Shown in pieces: positions 16,960 to 25,711 of a DNA stretch of 64,000 nt. Within the stretch, counting starts at the first letter, position 1, and each line of letters starts with the position of its first letter. The stretch comes from JACRCG01 sp964524835 (GTDB lineage: Bacteria; Desulfobacterota; Desulfuromonadia; Geobacterales; Pseudopelobacteraceae). Location: the NCBI GenBank assembly GCA_964524835.1, contig CAZGEG010000010.1, forward strand, positions 1-64,000, written 5' to 3'. A program made the position numbers and the translations under genes. A model generated the notes under the pieces. It was given only the letters and a program-made list of their open reading frames with translations, searched no databases and was not told the origin of the DNA.

Positions 16960-16988
16960 TCTATATCTTTATTACTGCAATAATACAA
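16960..16988 (-). promoter_or_regulatory. Sigma-70 promoter for tRNA-Sec (and selB)
   Basis: On the minus strand, TTGTAT (16988-16983), 17 nt, TATAGA (16965-16960). The predicted start is about 17-20 nt before the mature tRNA 5' end at 16935. No other promoter is evident between tRNA-Sec and selB. Confidence 0.55.
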
Positions 16989-17034
16989 GGGACATTTAAC
17001 TGTACAGAAAGGCAGCTGCCGTCGCGCGCAGCAT

Positions 17035-17074
17035 TCGGCATAATTGCACAATCCTCGGCATTTTTACACAATCC
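17035..17074 (+). promoter_or_regulatory. Tandem 20-bp enhancer-like repeats
   Basis: Two directly adjacent copies, TCGGCATAATTGCACAATCC and TCGGCATTTTTACACAATCC, identical at 16 of 20 positions. They lie about 110-150 bp upstream of the sigma-54 promoter at 17180, the usual distance for an enhancer-binding protein. The same motif, also in tandem with 20-bp period, lies upstream of the NtrC-type regulator gene at 12630-12669. Confidence 0.75.
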
Positions 17075-17106
17075 TGTAACTCTACCCTCCGCCACTTACC
17101 GGTGCA

Positions 17107-17119
17107 AATCAAAAGATTA
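17107..17119 (+). promoter_or_regulatory. IHF consensus site
   Basis: AATCAAAAGATTA matches WATCAANNNNTTR completely. It lies between the tandem repeats (17035-17074) and the -24/-12 element (17180-17195), where IHF commonly bends DNA to bring activator and sigma-54 holoenzyme together. Confidence 0.6.
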
Positions 17120-17179
17120 TAACTGTAATCCAAGTCGTACAGGGCATCGGCACACTGGTGCAGCACAGCGTAAACACTG

Positions 17180-17195
17180 TTGGCACAACACTTGC
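17180..17195 (+). promoter_or_regulatory. Sigma-54 promoter of formate dehydrogenase operon
   Basis: TTGGCACAACACTTGC has GG and GC exactly 10 bp apart and matches the TGGCAC-N5-TTGC consensus fully. The predicted transcription start is near 17207, about 60 nt before the start codon at 17268. Confidence 0.85.
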
Positions 17196-17267
17196 CGTAT
17201 ACGGAATCAGTTGTACTATTTTGGGCATTTTTGCCACTTTTCACATATCGAAAGGAGTATGCAGCAC

Positions 17268-20200
17268 ATGGGAATGTCACGCAGGCAGTTTTTACAGGGA
17301 GGGGCGCTGGCAGCAGCCGGCGTCGCCTTAAGCGGCACGCCGGGCGAGGCCAACGCCGACGCGCCGGAAACACGCATCAAGGGGCTCAAGGCCTCCACCA
17401 CGATCTGTCCCTACTGCGCCGTCGGGTGCGGCCTTCTGGTTCACACCAGGGGGGGCAAGATCGTCAACATCGAGGGTGACCCCAAGCACCCCATCAACCA
17501 GGGTGCGCTCTGCTCCAAGGGAAGTTCGCTCTTCCAGGTGGCGGTCAATGACCGCCGGTTGCAGAAGATCATGTATCGCGGTCCGGGCTCGGACGAATTC
17601 GTGGAAAAATCATGGGACTGGGCTCTGGACCGCATCGCCATGCGCATGAAGGAAACCCGGGACAAGACCTTCAGGGTCAACGAACTGAACAAGAAGGACA
17701 ACAAGGAATATCTGGTGAACCGCACCGACGGCATGGCCTTCTTCGGCGGCGCCGGGCTGGACAACGAGGAATGCTACCTCTGGTCAAAATTTGCCCGCGC
17801 CATGGGTGTCGGTCAGCTGGAGCACCAGGCCCGACTTTGACACTCCGCAACAGTCGCCGGTCTGGCGGCTTCATTTGGACGTGGGGCAATGACGAATCAC
17901 TGGATCGACCTGAAGAACAGCGACAGCATCTTCATCATCGGCTGCAACCCGGCCGAAAATCATCCGATCTCCTTCAAGTGGATCGAGGAGGCCATGGACA
18001 GCGGCGGCAAGCTGATCGTCGTCGATCCCCGCTACACCCGCAGCGCCTCCAAGGCGGACATCTATGCCCAGGTCCGCCCCGGCACCGATATCGCCTTTCT
18101 GGGCGGCATGATCAACTATGCCCTGCAGAACGATCTGATCCATGAGGAATATGTCCGCGAGTATACCAATGCCACCTTCCTCGTCGGCGAAAAGTATGAT
18201 TTCAAGGACGGCATGTTCTGTTCCTTCGATGATCAGGAAAAAACCTACGACCTGAAGTCGTGGGCTTACGAAACAAGCGCCGAAGGCAAACCGAAGCGCG
18301 ACCTGACCATGAGCAATCCCCGCAGTGTCTACCAGCTGCTCAAGAAACACTACTCACGCTACACCGTGGATATGGTCTGCTCCATCACCGGAACAAAGAA
18401 AGAGGACTACCTCAAGGTCGCCAAGAACTTCTGCGCCACCGGCCGTCCCGACAAGGCCGGCACGATCCTGTACGCCATGGGGATCACGCAGTCCACCCAC
18501 GGCACCCAGAACGTGCGTGCCGTAGCCATGCTGCAGATGCTGCTCGGCAACATCGGCATCGCCGGCGGCGGAGTCAACGCCTTGCGCGGTGAATCCAACG
18601 TGCAGGGGTCTTCAGACTACGGCCTGCTGTTTCACCTGCTCCCCGGCTACCTCAAGTCGCCCGAGTTCGATAATGCCGATCTCAAGGCCTACGTGGAAAA
18701 ATGGACCCCCAAGTCCCAGGACGCCAAGAGCGCCAACTGGCTGGGCAATACCCCGAAATATATCACCAGCATGCTCAAGGCCTGGTACGGCGACAACGCC
18801 ACGGCCGCCAACGACTTCTGCTATTCCTACCTCCCCAAGCGCATGGGGAGCTATGCCTACGGCAAGATCATGGAAAAAATGGGCAAGGGCGAGCTGGAAG
18901 GACTTGTCTGCATGGGGATGAACCCGGCGGTTGGCGGCCCCGATTCCGGCAGTGCCCGTACGGCGCTGGGCAAGCTGAAATGGCTGGTGACGGTCGATCT
19001 GTGGGAAACCGAAACCTCGATCTTCTGGAAACGTCCCGGCGTCAACCCGAAGGATATCCAGACCGAGGTGTTCATGCTGCCGGCAGCGTCGTCGGTGGAA
19101 AAGGAGGGTTCCATTTCCAACTCCGGCCGCTGGGCCCAGTGGCGCTACAAGGCGGTCGAGCCGGTGGGGCAGTCGATGAGCGACCTCTGGATCATCGACC
19201 AGTTCTTCAAACGGGTCAGGAATCTCTATGCGAATGAAAAGGGCGTGTTCCCGGAGCCGCTCACCAAATTGTCCTGGAATTACGGCAGCGGCCACGAGCC
19301 GGATGTCCACCTGGTCGCCAGGGAGATCAACGGTTCATTTGTCAAGGATGTGACGATCGTAGAGAAGGACAAGACCCTGGAGTTCAAGGCCGGTGATCCG
19401 GTGCCGATGTTCAAATACCTGCAGGCCGACGGCTCCACTTCTTCCGGCTGCTGGATTTACAGCGGCTCATATACCAAGGACGGCAACCAGATGGCGCGCC
19501 GTGACGATTCCGACCCGACCGGACTGGGGCTGTTCCCGAAATGGTCGTGGTGCTGGCCGGTCAACCGCCGCATCATCTACAACCGCGCCTCGGTCAATCC
19601 GGCCGGGGAACCGTTCAACCCCAAGCGGATCGTCATCGCCTGGGATGCCACCGAGAAAAAGTGGAAGGGCGATGTTCCCGACGGCCCCTGGCCCCCGATG
19701 AAGGACGACAAGGAGGGGAAATACCCGTTTATCATGCTGCCGGAAGGGCATGCCCGGCTGTATGCGCTGGACATGAAGGACGGCCCCTTCCCTGAACATT
19801 ATGAACCGGTGGAGAGTCCGGCCCGCAACCTGATGTCCAGGGTGCAGAACAGCCCGGCGGTAAAGATCCCCAAAAATGTCTCCAGCGACCTGACAAAATT
19901 CCCGTTCATCGGTACGACTTACCGTATGACGGAGCACTGGCAGACCGGCGGCATGACCCGCAGTCTGCCCTGGCTTACCGAACTGGTGCCGGATATGTTC
20001 GTCGAGATCAGCGAGTCACTGGCCAAACTGAAGGGGATAAAAAAAGGCGACACGGTTCGTGTCACGACCGAGCGCGGCACGATCGAGGCCATGGCCCTGA
20101 TCACCTCGCGCCTCAAGCCGTTCAATGTGGAAGGAAAAATGATCGAGCAGATCGGCATGCCCTGGCATTTCGGTTACGCCGGACTCTCTACCGGGGACAG

Positions 20201-20300
20201 CGCCAACCTGCTGACCCCGTCGGTCGGTTGTGCCAACACCAGCATTCCCGAGTTCAAGGCGTTTCTCTGCAATCTTGAAAAGGGGGGTAACAAGGCATGA
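17268..20300 (+). CDS. fdnG: Formate dehydrogenase alpha subunit, selenocysteine-containing
   Basis: 1010 residues if UGA at 17838-17840 is read as Sec (residue 191). The frame continues without other stops: LEHQARL-U-HSATVAGLAASFGRGAMTNHW, the exact active-site context of FdnG/FdoG, where Sec ligates Mo/W. ATG 17268 is 10 nt after AAAGGAG and begins a Tat signal (MSRRQFLQG), implying periplasmic export. The N-terminal [4Fe-4S] motif is CPYCAVGC...CSKG; the remainder is a molybdopterin oxidoreductase with the C-terminal dinucleotide-binding barrel. It oxidises formate to CO2 with the beta and membrane subunits. A SECIS-like hairpin follows the UGA. It is transcribed from a sigma-54 promoter. 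Mo versus W cannot be told, but a tungstate transporter lies nearby. Confidence 0.96.
17838..17869 (+). promoter_or_regulatory. UGA-Sec codon with SECIS hairpin
   Basis: After the TGA (17838-17840), GTCGCC (17853-17858) pairs with GGCGGC (17864-17869) around the loop GGTCT (17859-17863). The loop begins 18 nt after the UGA and carries the GGUCU of the E. coli fdhF SECIS loop. This is the signal bound by SelB. Confidence 0.8.
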
Positions 20301-21160
20301 GCTCGACACCAGTTAATTTTGACAAGGCAAAAACATTTCTGATCGACACGACCAAATGCACCGGCTGCCGCGGCTGCCAGGTGGCCTGCAAGCAGTGGAA
20401 CCAGCTGAAGGCGGAGAAAACGAAATTTTTCAGCGGCGAAGGGTACCAGAATCCGCCGCTGATGTCGGAGTACACCTTCACCCGTGTCAAGTTCAAGGAT
20501 TACCAGAAGGATGGCCAGAACGAGTTCGCTTTTTACAAAGAGATGTGCATGCACTGCAACGAGCCGGCCTGTGCCTCGGTCTGCCCGGTAGGCGCCTTCA
20601 AAAAGACCGCCGAAGGACCGGTGGTCTATGATGCCGGTCGCTGCATCGGCTGCCGCTTCTGCATGATCGCCTGCCCCTTCGGCATTCCCAAGTACGAATG
20701 GAGCAAAGCCTTTCCGTTGGTGCGCAAATGTACCGGCTGCTACAGCCGGATCAAGGAAGGGATGCAGCCGGCCTGTGTCACGGCCTGCCCGACCGCCATC
20801 AGCTATGGCAGCCGCGCCGACATGATAAAAGAGGCCGAAAAGCGTCTCAAAAACCGCCCGGATCGCTATCAGCAGACTATCTACGGCAAGGATGAGGCCG
20901 GCGGCACCAGTATCCTCTACCTGACACAGCAGCCGCTGGATGAGTTGGGTTTCAAGCCGGTCACCCAGCGTTCATTGCCTTCGTATACCTGGCAGGCGCT
21001 GCGCCTGGTGCCGGGCATCTTCCTGACCGTGGGTGGCGGGCTTTCGCTCCTCTCCTGGTTTACCCATCGCACGGAACGGATCCGCCGCGAAGAAGCCTTT
21101 AAAAACAGCAAGGTTCAACCGGAGAGCGCGAAGGAAGAGACCAGGGAGGACCAGCCATGA
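20297..21160 (+). CDS. fdnH: Formate dehydrogenase iron-sulfur (beta) subunit
   Basis: 287 residues with four ferredoxin-type Cys clusters: CTGCRGCQVACKQW, CMHCNEPACASVCP, CIGCRFCMIACP and CTGCYSRIKEGMQPACVTACP. A single TM near 232-252 (LRLVPGIFLTVGGGLSLLSWF) anchors it, with the Fe-S domain in the periplasm as in FdnH. It passes electrons from the alpha subunit to the membrane subunit. Its ATG overlaps the alpha stop (ATGA) and its end overlaps the next start. Confidence 0.93.
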   Translation: MSSTPVNFDKAKTFLIDTTKCTGCRGCQVACKQWNQLKAEKTKFFSGEGYQNPPLMSEYTFTRVKFKDYQKDGQNEFAFYKEMCMHCNEPACASVCPVGAFKKTAEGPVVYDAGRCIGCRFCMIACPFGIPKYEWSKAFPLVRKCTGCYSRIKEGMQPACVTACPTAISYGSRADMIKEAEKRLKNRPDRYQQTIYGKDEAGGTSILYLTQQPLDELGFKPVTQRSLPSYTWQALRLVPGIFLTVGGGLSLLSWFTHRTERIRREEAFKNSKVQPESAKEETREDQP

Positions 21161-22380
21161 CAGCTGCCGCACGCATTATCATAAATGAAATCAAAGGGTA
21201 CCATAATTTTCTCAAGTTCATGATCGGCCTGGTGGTGCTGGGCGCGCTGGCAACCATGGTGCGTTTTATATTCGGCTTGGGGGTGACGACCAACCTGAAC
21301 GACGTCTATCCCTGGGGTTTGTGGATCTCCTTCGATGTCGTCACCGCCGTGCCTTTGGCGGCCGGTGCTTTCACCCTGGGGGCGATCGTTCATTGCTTCC
21401 ACATCAAGAAACTGGAGCCGCTGGTGCGTCCCGCCATTGTAACCGGTTTTCTCGGTTACTCGCTCGTCTGTGTCGGGCTGCTGCTCGATCTGGGACAGCC
21501 GCAGCGTGCCTGGCACACCATGGTCTACTGGAATATACACTCACCGATGTTCGAAGTGTCCATGTGCATCATGGCCTATACCACGGTCCTCTTCATGGAG
21601 TTCCTCTCGCCGGTCTGCGAAAAATTCGGCTATCACGTGCCGCTGCGGGTACTCCGTTGGCTTGAAATGCCGCTGGTTATCGGGGCGGCAGCCATCTCGA
21701 CGCTGCACCAGTCGTCCCTTGGAACCTTCTTCCTGATCGCCGTGGACAAGCTGCACGCCCTTTGGTACAATCCGCTATTGCCGCTGCTGTTCTGGATGTC
21801 GGCCATTTTTACCGGGATTTCGATCATTATTCTGGAAGCCACCATGGTGCATCGCTATATGGGACAGCCGGACGAATCCGAACTGCTGGAGGTCCTGACC
21901 AAGATACTGCCCTGGGTGCTGGGTTGTTATTTGATAGTAAAGCTTGCCGCCACGGCGCTGCTGTCCCACGGCCCGCTTTATGACCGCCCCTCTCTGCTGG
22001 CACTGTTTCTGGCCGAGCTCATTATAGGTGTCATCATTCCGATGTTCATGTTCATGCAGAAGGCTTATCGCGAGGATGACCGCATGCAGCTGCGCGGCGC
22101 CTCGCTGGTTATAGCCGGAGTTGTCCTTAACCGCTTCAACGTCTCCATGTTCGGCATGGAGCAGGCTGACCAGGCGATCTACTACCCATCAATAATCGAA
22201 TCACTGGTCACAATCGGCATCATCGCCGCCCACGTCCTCTTTTTCGTGCTGCTGGCAAAGTATTTCCCGATCTTCGAGCATCACCCGGAGACTGTTGATT
22301 ACTCGATCCCTGATCATGCACGCAGCACCACGGCAGGACATGAACATTCTCAGGCATCAGGCAGTGAAGCTGTTCATTGA
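21157..22380 (+). CDS. NrfD/HybB-type membrane subunit
   Basis: 407 residues with about ten TM helices, for example FMIGLVVLGALATMVRFIFGL, WISFDVVTAVPLAAGAFTLGAIVH and LVCVGLLLDLGQP. It belongs to the NrfD (polysulfide reductase-like) quinone-reactive family rather than the cytochrome b FdnI family, so formate electrons probably enter the quinone pool without a haem b subunit. Translation is coupled by ATGA to the beta subunit. It is the last gene of the three-gene formate dehydrogenase operon. Confidence 0.9.
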   Translation: MTAAARIIINEIKGYHNFLKFMIGLVVLGALATMVRFIFGLGVTTNLNDVYPWGLWISFDVVTAVPLAAGAFTLGAIVHCFHIKKLEPLVRPAIVTGFLGYSLVCVGLLLDLGQPQRAWHTMVYWNIHSPMFEVSMCIMAYTTVLFMEFLSPVCEKFGYHVPLRVLRWLEMPLVIGAAAISTLHQSSLGTFFLIAVDKLHALWYNPLLPLLFWMSAIFTGISIIILEATMVHRYMGQPDESELLEVLTKILPWVLGCYLIVKLAATALLSHGPLYDRPSLLALFLAELIIGVIIPMFMFMQKAYREDDRMQLRGASLVIAGVVLNRFNVSMFGMEQADQAIYYPSIIESLVTIGIIAAHVLFFVLLAKYFPIFEHHPETVDYSIPDHARSTTAGHEHSQASGSEAVH

Positions 22381-22498
22381 AGGTATACTGCTAAACGGTG
22401 AGTGTGCCGGCAGTGGCGCTGGTCAATTACCACTGCTTGCCAGCCATACAATCGATTTGTACGGCATATAAACCAACTACCTTAGTAAGGCTGCTCTT

Positions 22499-23836
22499 AT
22501 GTTGCGATACGAAAAAGGGGTGCTGAGTGAGATCCCGGATGACATGCCGGCAGAATACCCGCTCAAGCTTACAGTAAACGGCCGCGAGATTGCCACCCTG
22601 GTATCCTCCCCCCATGAGCTGCGTTTTCTGGTAGCAGGCTTCCTGCGTACGCAGGGATTTGTCAAAGAAGCGGGGGATTTCCTGGCTATGGGAGTGTGCG
22701 AAGAATCCGGCGAAGCCAATATCCGCATCCGTGGCGAGATTCCGGAGCGATTGTCGCCGGTATTGACCTCCGGCTGCGGCACCGGGATCACCTTTTCGTT
22801 CAATGCGGGCGCGCCGAAGAGTGCGCCTCCGGAGGCCGCCTTTTCACCGGAAGCCATATTCGCCATGATGCGGGAGATGGCAGGTCTCTCCGTCCGCTAT
22901 GGCCGCCATGGCGGCATCCATTCGGCTGCTGTCAGCAACGGGACCCGCATCCTGCTGCACGCGGAGGATCTGGGAAGACATAACACCATCGACCGCCTGG
23001 CGGGACAGTCGCTGCTGGCCGGAATTGATCTGACCGGATGCCTCCTGCTGACTTCGGGGCGGGTTTCCACCGAGATGGCAGCCAAAGCCGCCTCGTTCGG
23101 GGTTGCCCTGATCGCATCGCGCACCTCGCCGACCGACATGGCGGTGCGCATCTGCCGCGAGGCCGGCATCGGCCTGGCCGGTTATGTGCGCAGCGACAGC
23201 TTCCGCATCGCAGCCTGTCCGGAGCGGATTCTGATGGCGGCGCCAACACGCTTTGCCGATGTGGCCGGAGTCATCCTGGCCGGCGGCGAATCAAGCCGCA
23301 TGGGGAGGAACAAGGCGCTGCTCGACGTCAACGGAGAGCCGATGATCAAAACCGTCTACCGCCGCATGGCTGAATTGTTCGACGAGGTCCTGCTGGTGAC
23401 CAATACACCTGAAAGCTATGATTTCATACCCTGCCGCAAGATCGCCGACATCTATCCCGGCATGGGGCCTTTAGGTGGAATCCATGCCGCGCTAACCAAC
23501 TCGGTCGCTGAAAGGGCCTTTGTCACCGCGTGTGACATGCCGGGCCTCAACTCGCTGCTGATCCGGGAGCTTTGCAGTGTCCAGGGGGGGGTAGATGTAG
23601 TCATTCCCGAGACCCCGGGTGGATTGGAGCCGCTGCACGCCGTTTATGCCAAAAGCTGTCTGCCCAAGATGGAAATGATGCTGCAAGCGGGCGAGCGTCG
23701 CATACTCTCGTTTTTCGATCTGGCGCAGGTAAGGCTGGTGCCGCGGGGAAGAATCGCCGCCCTCGATCCGGAGTTTGCCTCATTTCGCAACATCAACACA
23801 CGGGAGGATTACCGGCTTTTGGCAAATACCGAATAA
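22499..23836 (+). CDS. FdhD-MobA fusion protein
   Basis: 445 residues in two parts. Residues 1 to about 250 are FdhD, the sulfurtransferase/chaperone that activates formate dehydrogenase; conserved stretches include FLRTQGF, RHGGIHSAAV, EDLGRHNTIDRLAG and LLLTSGRVSTEMAAKAASFG. The usual CxxC is reduced to one Cys (SGCGTGI). Residues about 258-445 are MobA, which attaches GMP to molybdopterin: LAGGESSRMGRNKALLD, TACDMPGL and NINTREDY. The fusion would couple cofactor maturation to insertion. It follows the formate dehydrogenase operon by 118 bp. The start ATG has only a weak ribosome site (AAGG). Confidence 0.9.
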   Translation: MLRYEKGVLSEIPDDMPAEYPLKLTVNGREIATLVSSPHELRFLVAGFLRTQGFVKEAGDFLAMGVCEESGEANIRIRGEIPERLSPVLTSGCGTGITFSFNAGAPKSAPPEAAFSPEAIFAMMREMAGLSVRYGRHGGIHSAAVSNGTRILLHAEDLGRHNTIDRLAGQSLLAGIDLTGCLLLTSGRVSTEMAAKAASFGVALIASRTSPTDMAVRICREAGIGLAGYVRSDSFRIAACPERILMAAPTRFADVAGVILAGGESSRMGRNKALLDVNGEPMIKTVYRRMAELFDEVLLVTNTPESYDFIPCRKIADIYPGMGPLGGIHAALTNSVAERAFVTACDMPGLNSLLIRELCSVQGGVDVVIPETPGGLEPLHAVYAKSCLPKMEMMLQAGERRILSFFDLAQVRLVPRGRIAALDPEFASFRNINTREDYRLLANTE

Positions 23837-23894
23837 GCAAGTCAGCTAAGGACGAATCAAAAACCATCATAGTAACGTAACACCACACCATTCT

Positions 23895-24130
23895 CCGAGT
23901 CGTCATGCCTACCAGGAATCAATCCTCACGGCACACGACCTGTGGGTGCCGCCGGAAACAGCGCCACCTTCCTTTAGTGAGTTAGAAGTTATTTTGCTTT
24001 GTTTTGGCAAAAAATAACTTCGTGAACGAACTATCCTGTTTATTAGGGATGAAAAGGGGATTCCGTGTTTGACGAACCGCTGCCGTGGTTCGTCCACGCC
24101 CCTTTTCCGTCGATGAGAAGGGGCTTTTTG
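23895..24130 (+). promoter_or_regulatory. Structured attenuator leader of tupABC, possible Moco/Wco riboswitch
   Basis: The 331-bp gap before tupA holds no gene but dense structure. GTCGT/ACGAC encloses GCC/GGC and GGA/TCC hairpins around 23900-23945, then GGTG...CACC with CGGAAACAG. A second hairpin GAAGTTATT/AATAACTTC spans 23985-24021. Next, GAAAAGGGG (24051-24059) can pair with CCCCTTTTC (24099-24107) around a perfect 8-bp hairpin GACGAACC/GGTTCGTC, which excludes the terminator at 24098-24124. This on/off design in front of a tungstate transporter suggests a cofactor or oxyanion sensor of the Moco/tungsten-cofactor riboswitch type. That assignment is a guess from memory. Confidence 0.5.
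24098..24129 (+). terminator. Intrinsic terminator in the tup leader
   Basis: GCCCCTT (24098-24104) pairs with AAGGGGC (24118-24124), followed by TTTTT. It lies 39 bp before the tupA start, so it must be antagonised for tupABC to be expressed; the upstream GAAAAGGGG is the evident competitor. Confidence 0.75.
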
Positions 24131-24167
24131 TTGTTCAAGCCGGTAAAAACACGATAATGGAGACGTC

Positions 24168-25004
24168 ATGAAAAGAATGGTATGTCTTTTTGCAGCAGCT
24201 TTCTTGGCCCTGTCCAGCATTGCCTGGGCCGCACCAAAAACCGTCATTTTGGCTACCACAACCAGCACCCAGGACTCGGGTCTGCTGGATGTACTGGTAC
24301 CGCAGTTTGAAAAGGAGACCGGTCTTCAGGTCAAGACCATATCGGTTGGCTCCGGACAGGCGATGAAGATGGGCGAAAAAGGTGAGGCAGACGTGCTGCT
24401 GGTGCATTCCCCGGAGGCCGAAAAGAAATTCATGGCTGACGGCTTCGGCACGGCTCGCCGCCTTGTCATGCATAACGACTTTATCATCGTCGGACCGGCA
24501 TCCGATCCGGCTGGCGTCAAGGGAGCCGGCAGCGCGGTCGATGCACTGAAGCGCATTGCCCGGAGCGGTTCCCTGTTCGTCTCACGCGGCGACAATTCCG
24601 GCACCCACGCCAAGGAAAAGGGTCTCTGGAAAGGGACCGGCATCAACCCGGAAGGAGAAAAATGGTATCAGCAGACCGGACTCGGCATGGGGCAGACCTT
24701 GAACGTGGCCGCCGAGAAGAGGGGATACACTCTGGCCGACCGGGCCTCCTTTCTGGCGCTTAAAAAGCACCTCGGCCTCGTTATTTTGAGCGAAGCTGAC
24801 AGCAAACTGCTGAACATCTACCACGTCATCGAGATCAATCCGATCAGGTGGCCGAAGGTGAACGCTGCCGGTGGCAAACACTTTGCCGATTTCATGATCA
24901 GTCACAGAACCCAGGAGACCATCGGACGCTTCGGCGTTGAAAAGTTCGGTGCTCCCCTCTTCTTCCCCGACGCCGGTAAAAACCCGGCATCACTCGGCCT
25001 GTGA
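24168..25004 (+). CDS. tupA: Tungstate ABC transporter, binding protein TupA
   Basis: 278 residues with signal peptide MKRMVCLFAAAFLALSSIAWA. The mature start KTVILATTTSTQDSGLLD carries the TTTS motif typical of TupA, followed by VGSGQAMKMGEKGEADVLLVHSP and SRGDNSGTHAKEK, the remaining oxyanion-binding loops. Periplasmic TupA binds tungstate far more tightly than molybdate in characterised homologues. It is first in tupABC, behind the attenuator leader, with the permease 8 bp downstream. Confidence 0.92.
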   Translation: MKRMVCLFAAAFLALSSIAWAAPKTVILATTTSTQDSGLLDVLVPQFEKETGLQVKTISVGSGQAMKMGEKGEADVLLVHSPEAEKKFMADGFGTARRLVMHNDFIIVGPASDPAGVKGAGSAVDALKRIARSGSLFVSRGDNSGTHAKEKGLWKGTGINPEGEKWYQQTGLGMGQTLNVAAEKRGYTLADRASFLALKKHLGLVILSEADSKLLNIYHVIEINPIRWPKVNAAGGKHFADFMISHRTQETIGRFGVEKFGAPLFFPDAGKNPASLGL

Positions 25005-25012
25005 GCCGTTGA

Positions 25013-25711
25013 ATGGAACTGATCCTCGAAGGTATCCGCGAAGCCCTGCGATTGCTCCTGTCGGGAGACAGCGAAGTGCTGGCCGTCACCTGGCTCTCGA
25101 TCAAAATCTCAGGTCTGGCTACCCTGCTGAGCCTGACGATCGGAATAGGCGCCGGTACGACTCTGGCCCTGGCCGAATTTCCGGGCAAGCGTCTGGTTGT
25201 TGCGCTCGTAAATACCGGCATGGGCCTGCCGCCGGTCGTGGTCGGCCTGTTTGTGACCATCTTCCTCTGGCGCAACGGTCCATTCGGGCATTATGAACTG
25301 CTCTATACCCCTGCGGCGATGGTCATCGCCCAGGGGATCATCGCCACCCCGATCGTTACCGGCATATCGCTGGCCGCTATCCAGAGCCTTCCCGCCAACC
25401 TCCGGCTGCAGATTATGGCTCTTGGCGCTTCTCGCACCCAAATAATCCTGTTGCTGGTCAAGGAGGCCCGCCTGCCGCTCATGGCGGCGGTTATGGCCGG
25501 TTTTGGCGGAGTGATTTCAGAGGTGGGGGCTTCAATCATGGTCGGCGGCAACATCAAGGGGCAGACGAGGGTTCTGACCACTGCCACGGTCATGGAGAGC
25601 GGCAAAGGTAATTTCGATACCGCCATCGCCCTCAGCATCATTCTCCTGGCCTTGACGTTTCTGGTTAACCTCATGCTTACGATCATTCAGCAAAAAAGGA
25701 GGGCACGATGA
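25013..25711 (+). CDS. tupB: Tungstate ABC transporter permease TupB
   Basis: 232 residues, about five or six TM helices with a central binding-protein-dependent permease loop (LQIMALGASRTQIILLLVKEARLPLMAAVMAGFG), the EAA-type contact to the ATPase. Position between tupA and tupC and overall length match TupB. It ends in an ATGA overlap with tupC. Confidence 0.9.
   Translation: MELILEGIREALRLLLSGDSEVLAVTWLSIKISGLATLLSLTIGIGAGTTLALAEFPGKRLVVALVNTGMGLPPVVVGLFVTIFLWRNGPFGHYELLYTPAAMVIAQGIIATPIVTGISLAAIQSLPANLRLQIMALGASRTQIILLLVKEARLPLMAAVMAGFGGVISEVGASIMVGGNIKGQTRVLTTATVMESGKGNFDTAIALSIILLALTFLVNLMLTIIQQKRRAR

Noticed and set aside
17838..17840. Stop codon splitting the formate dehydrogenase gene, suggesting a pseudogene
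   Set aside because: The frame continues with the exact active-site context, a SECIS-like hairpin follows, and selB with tRNA-Sec is adjacent.
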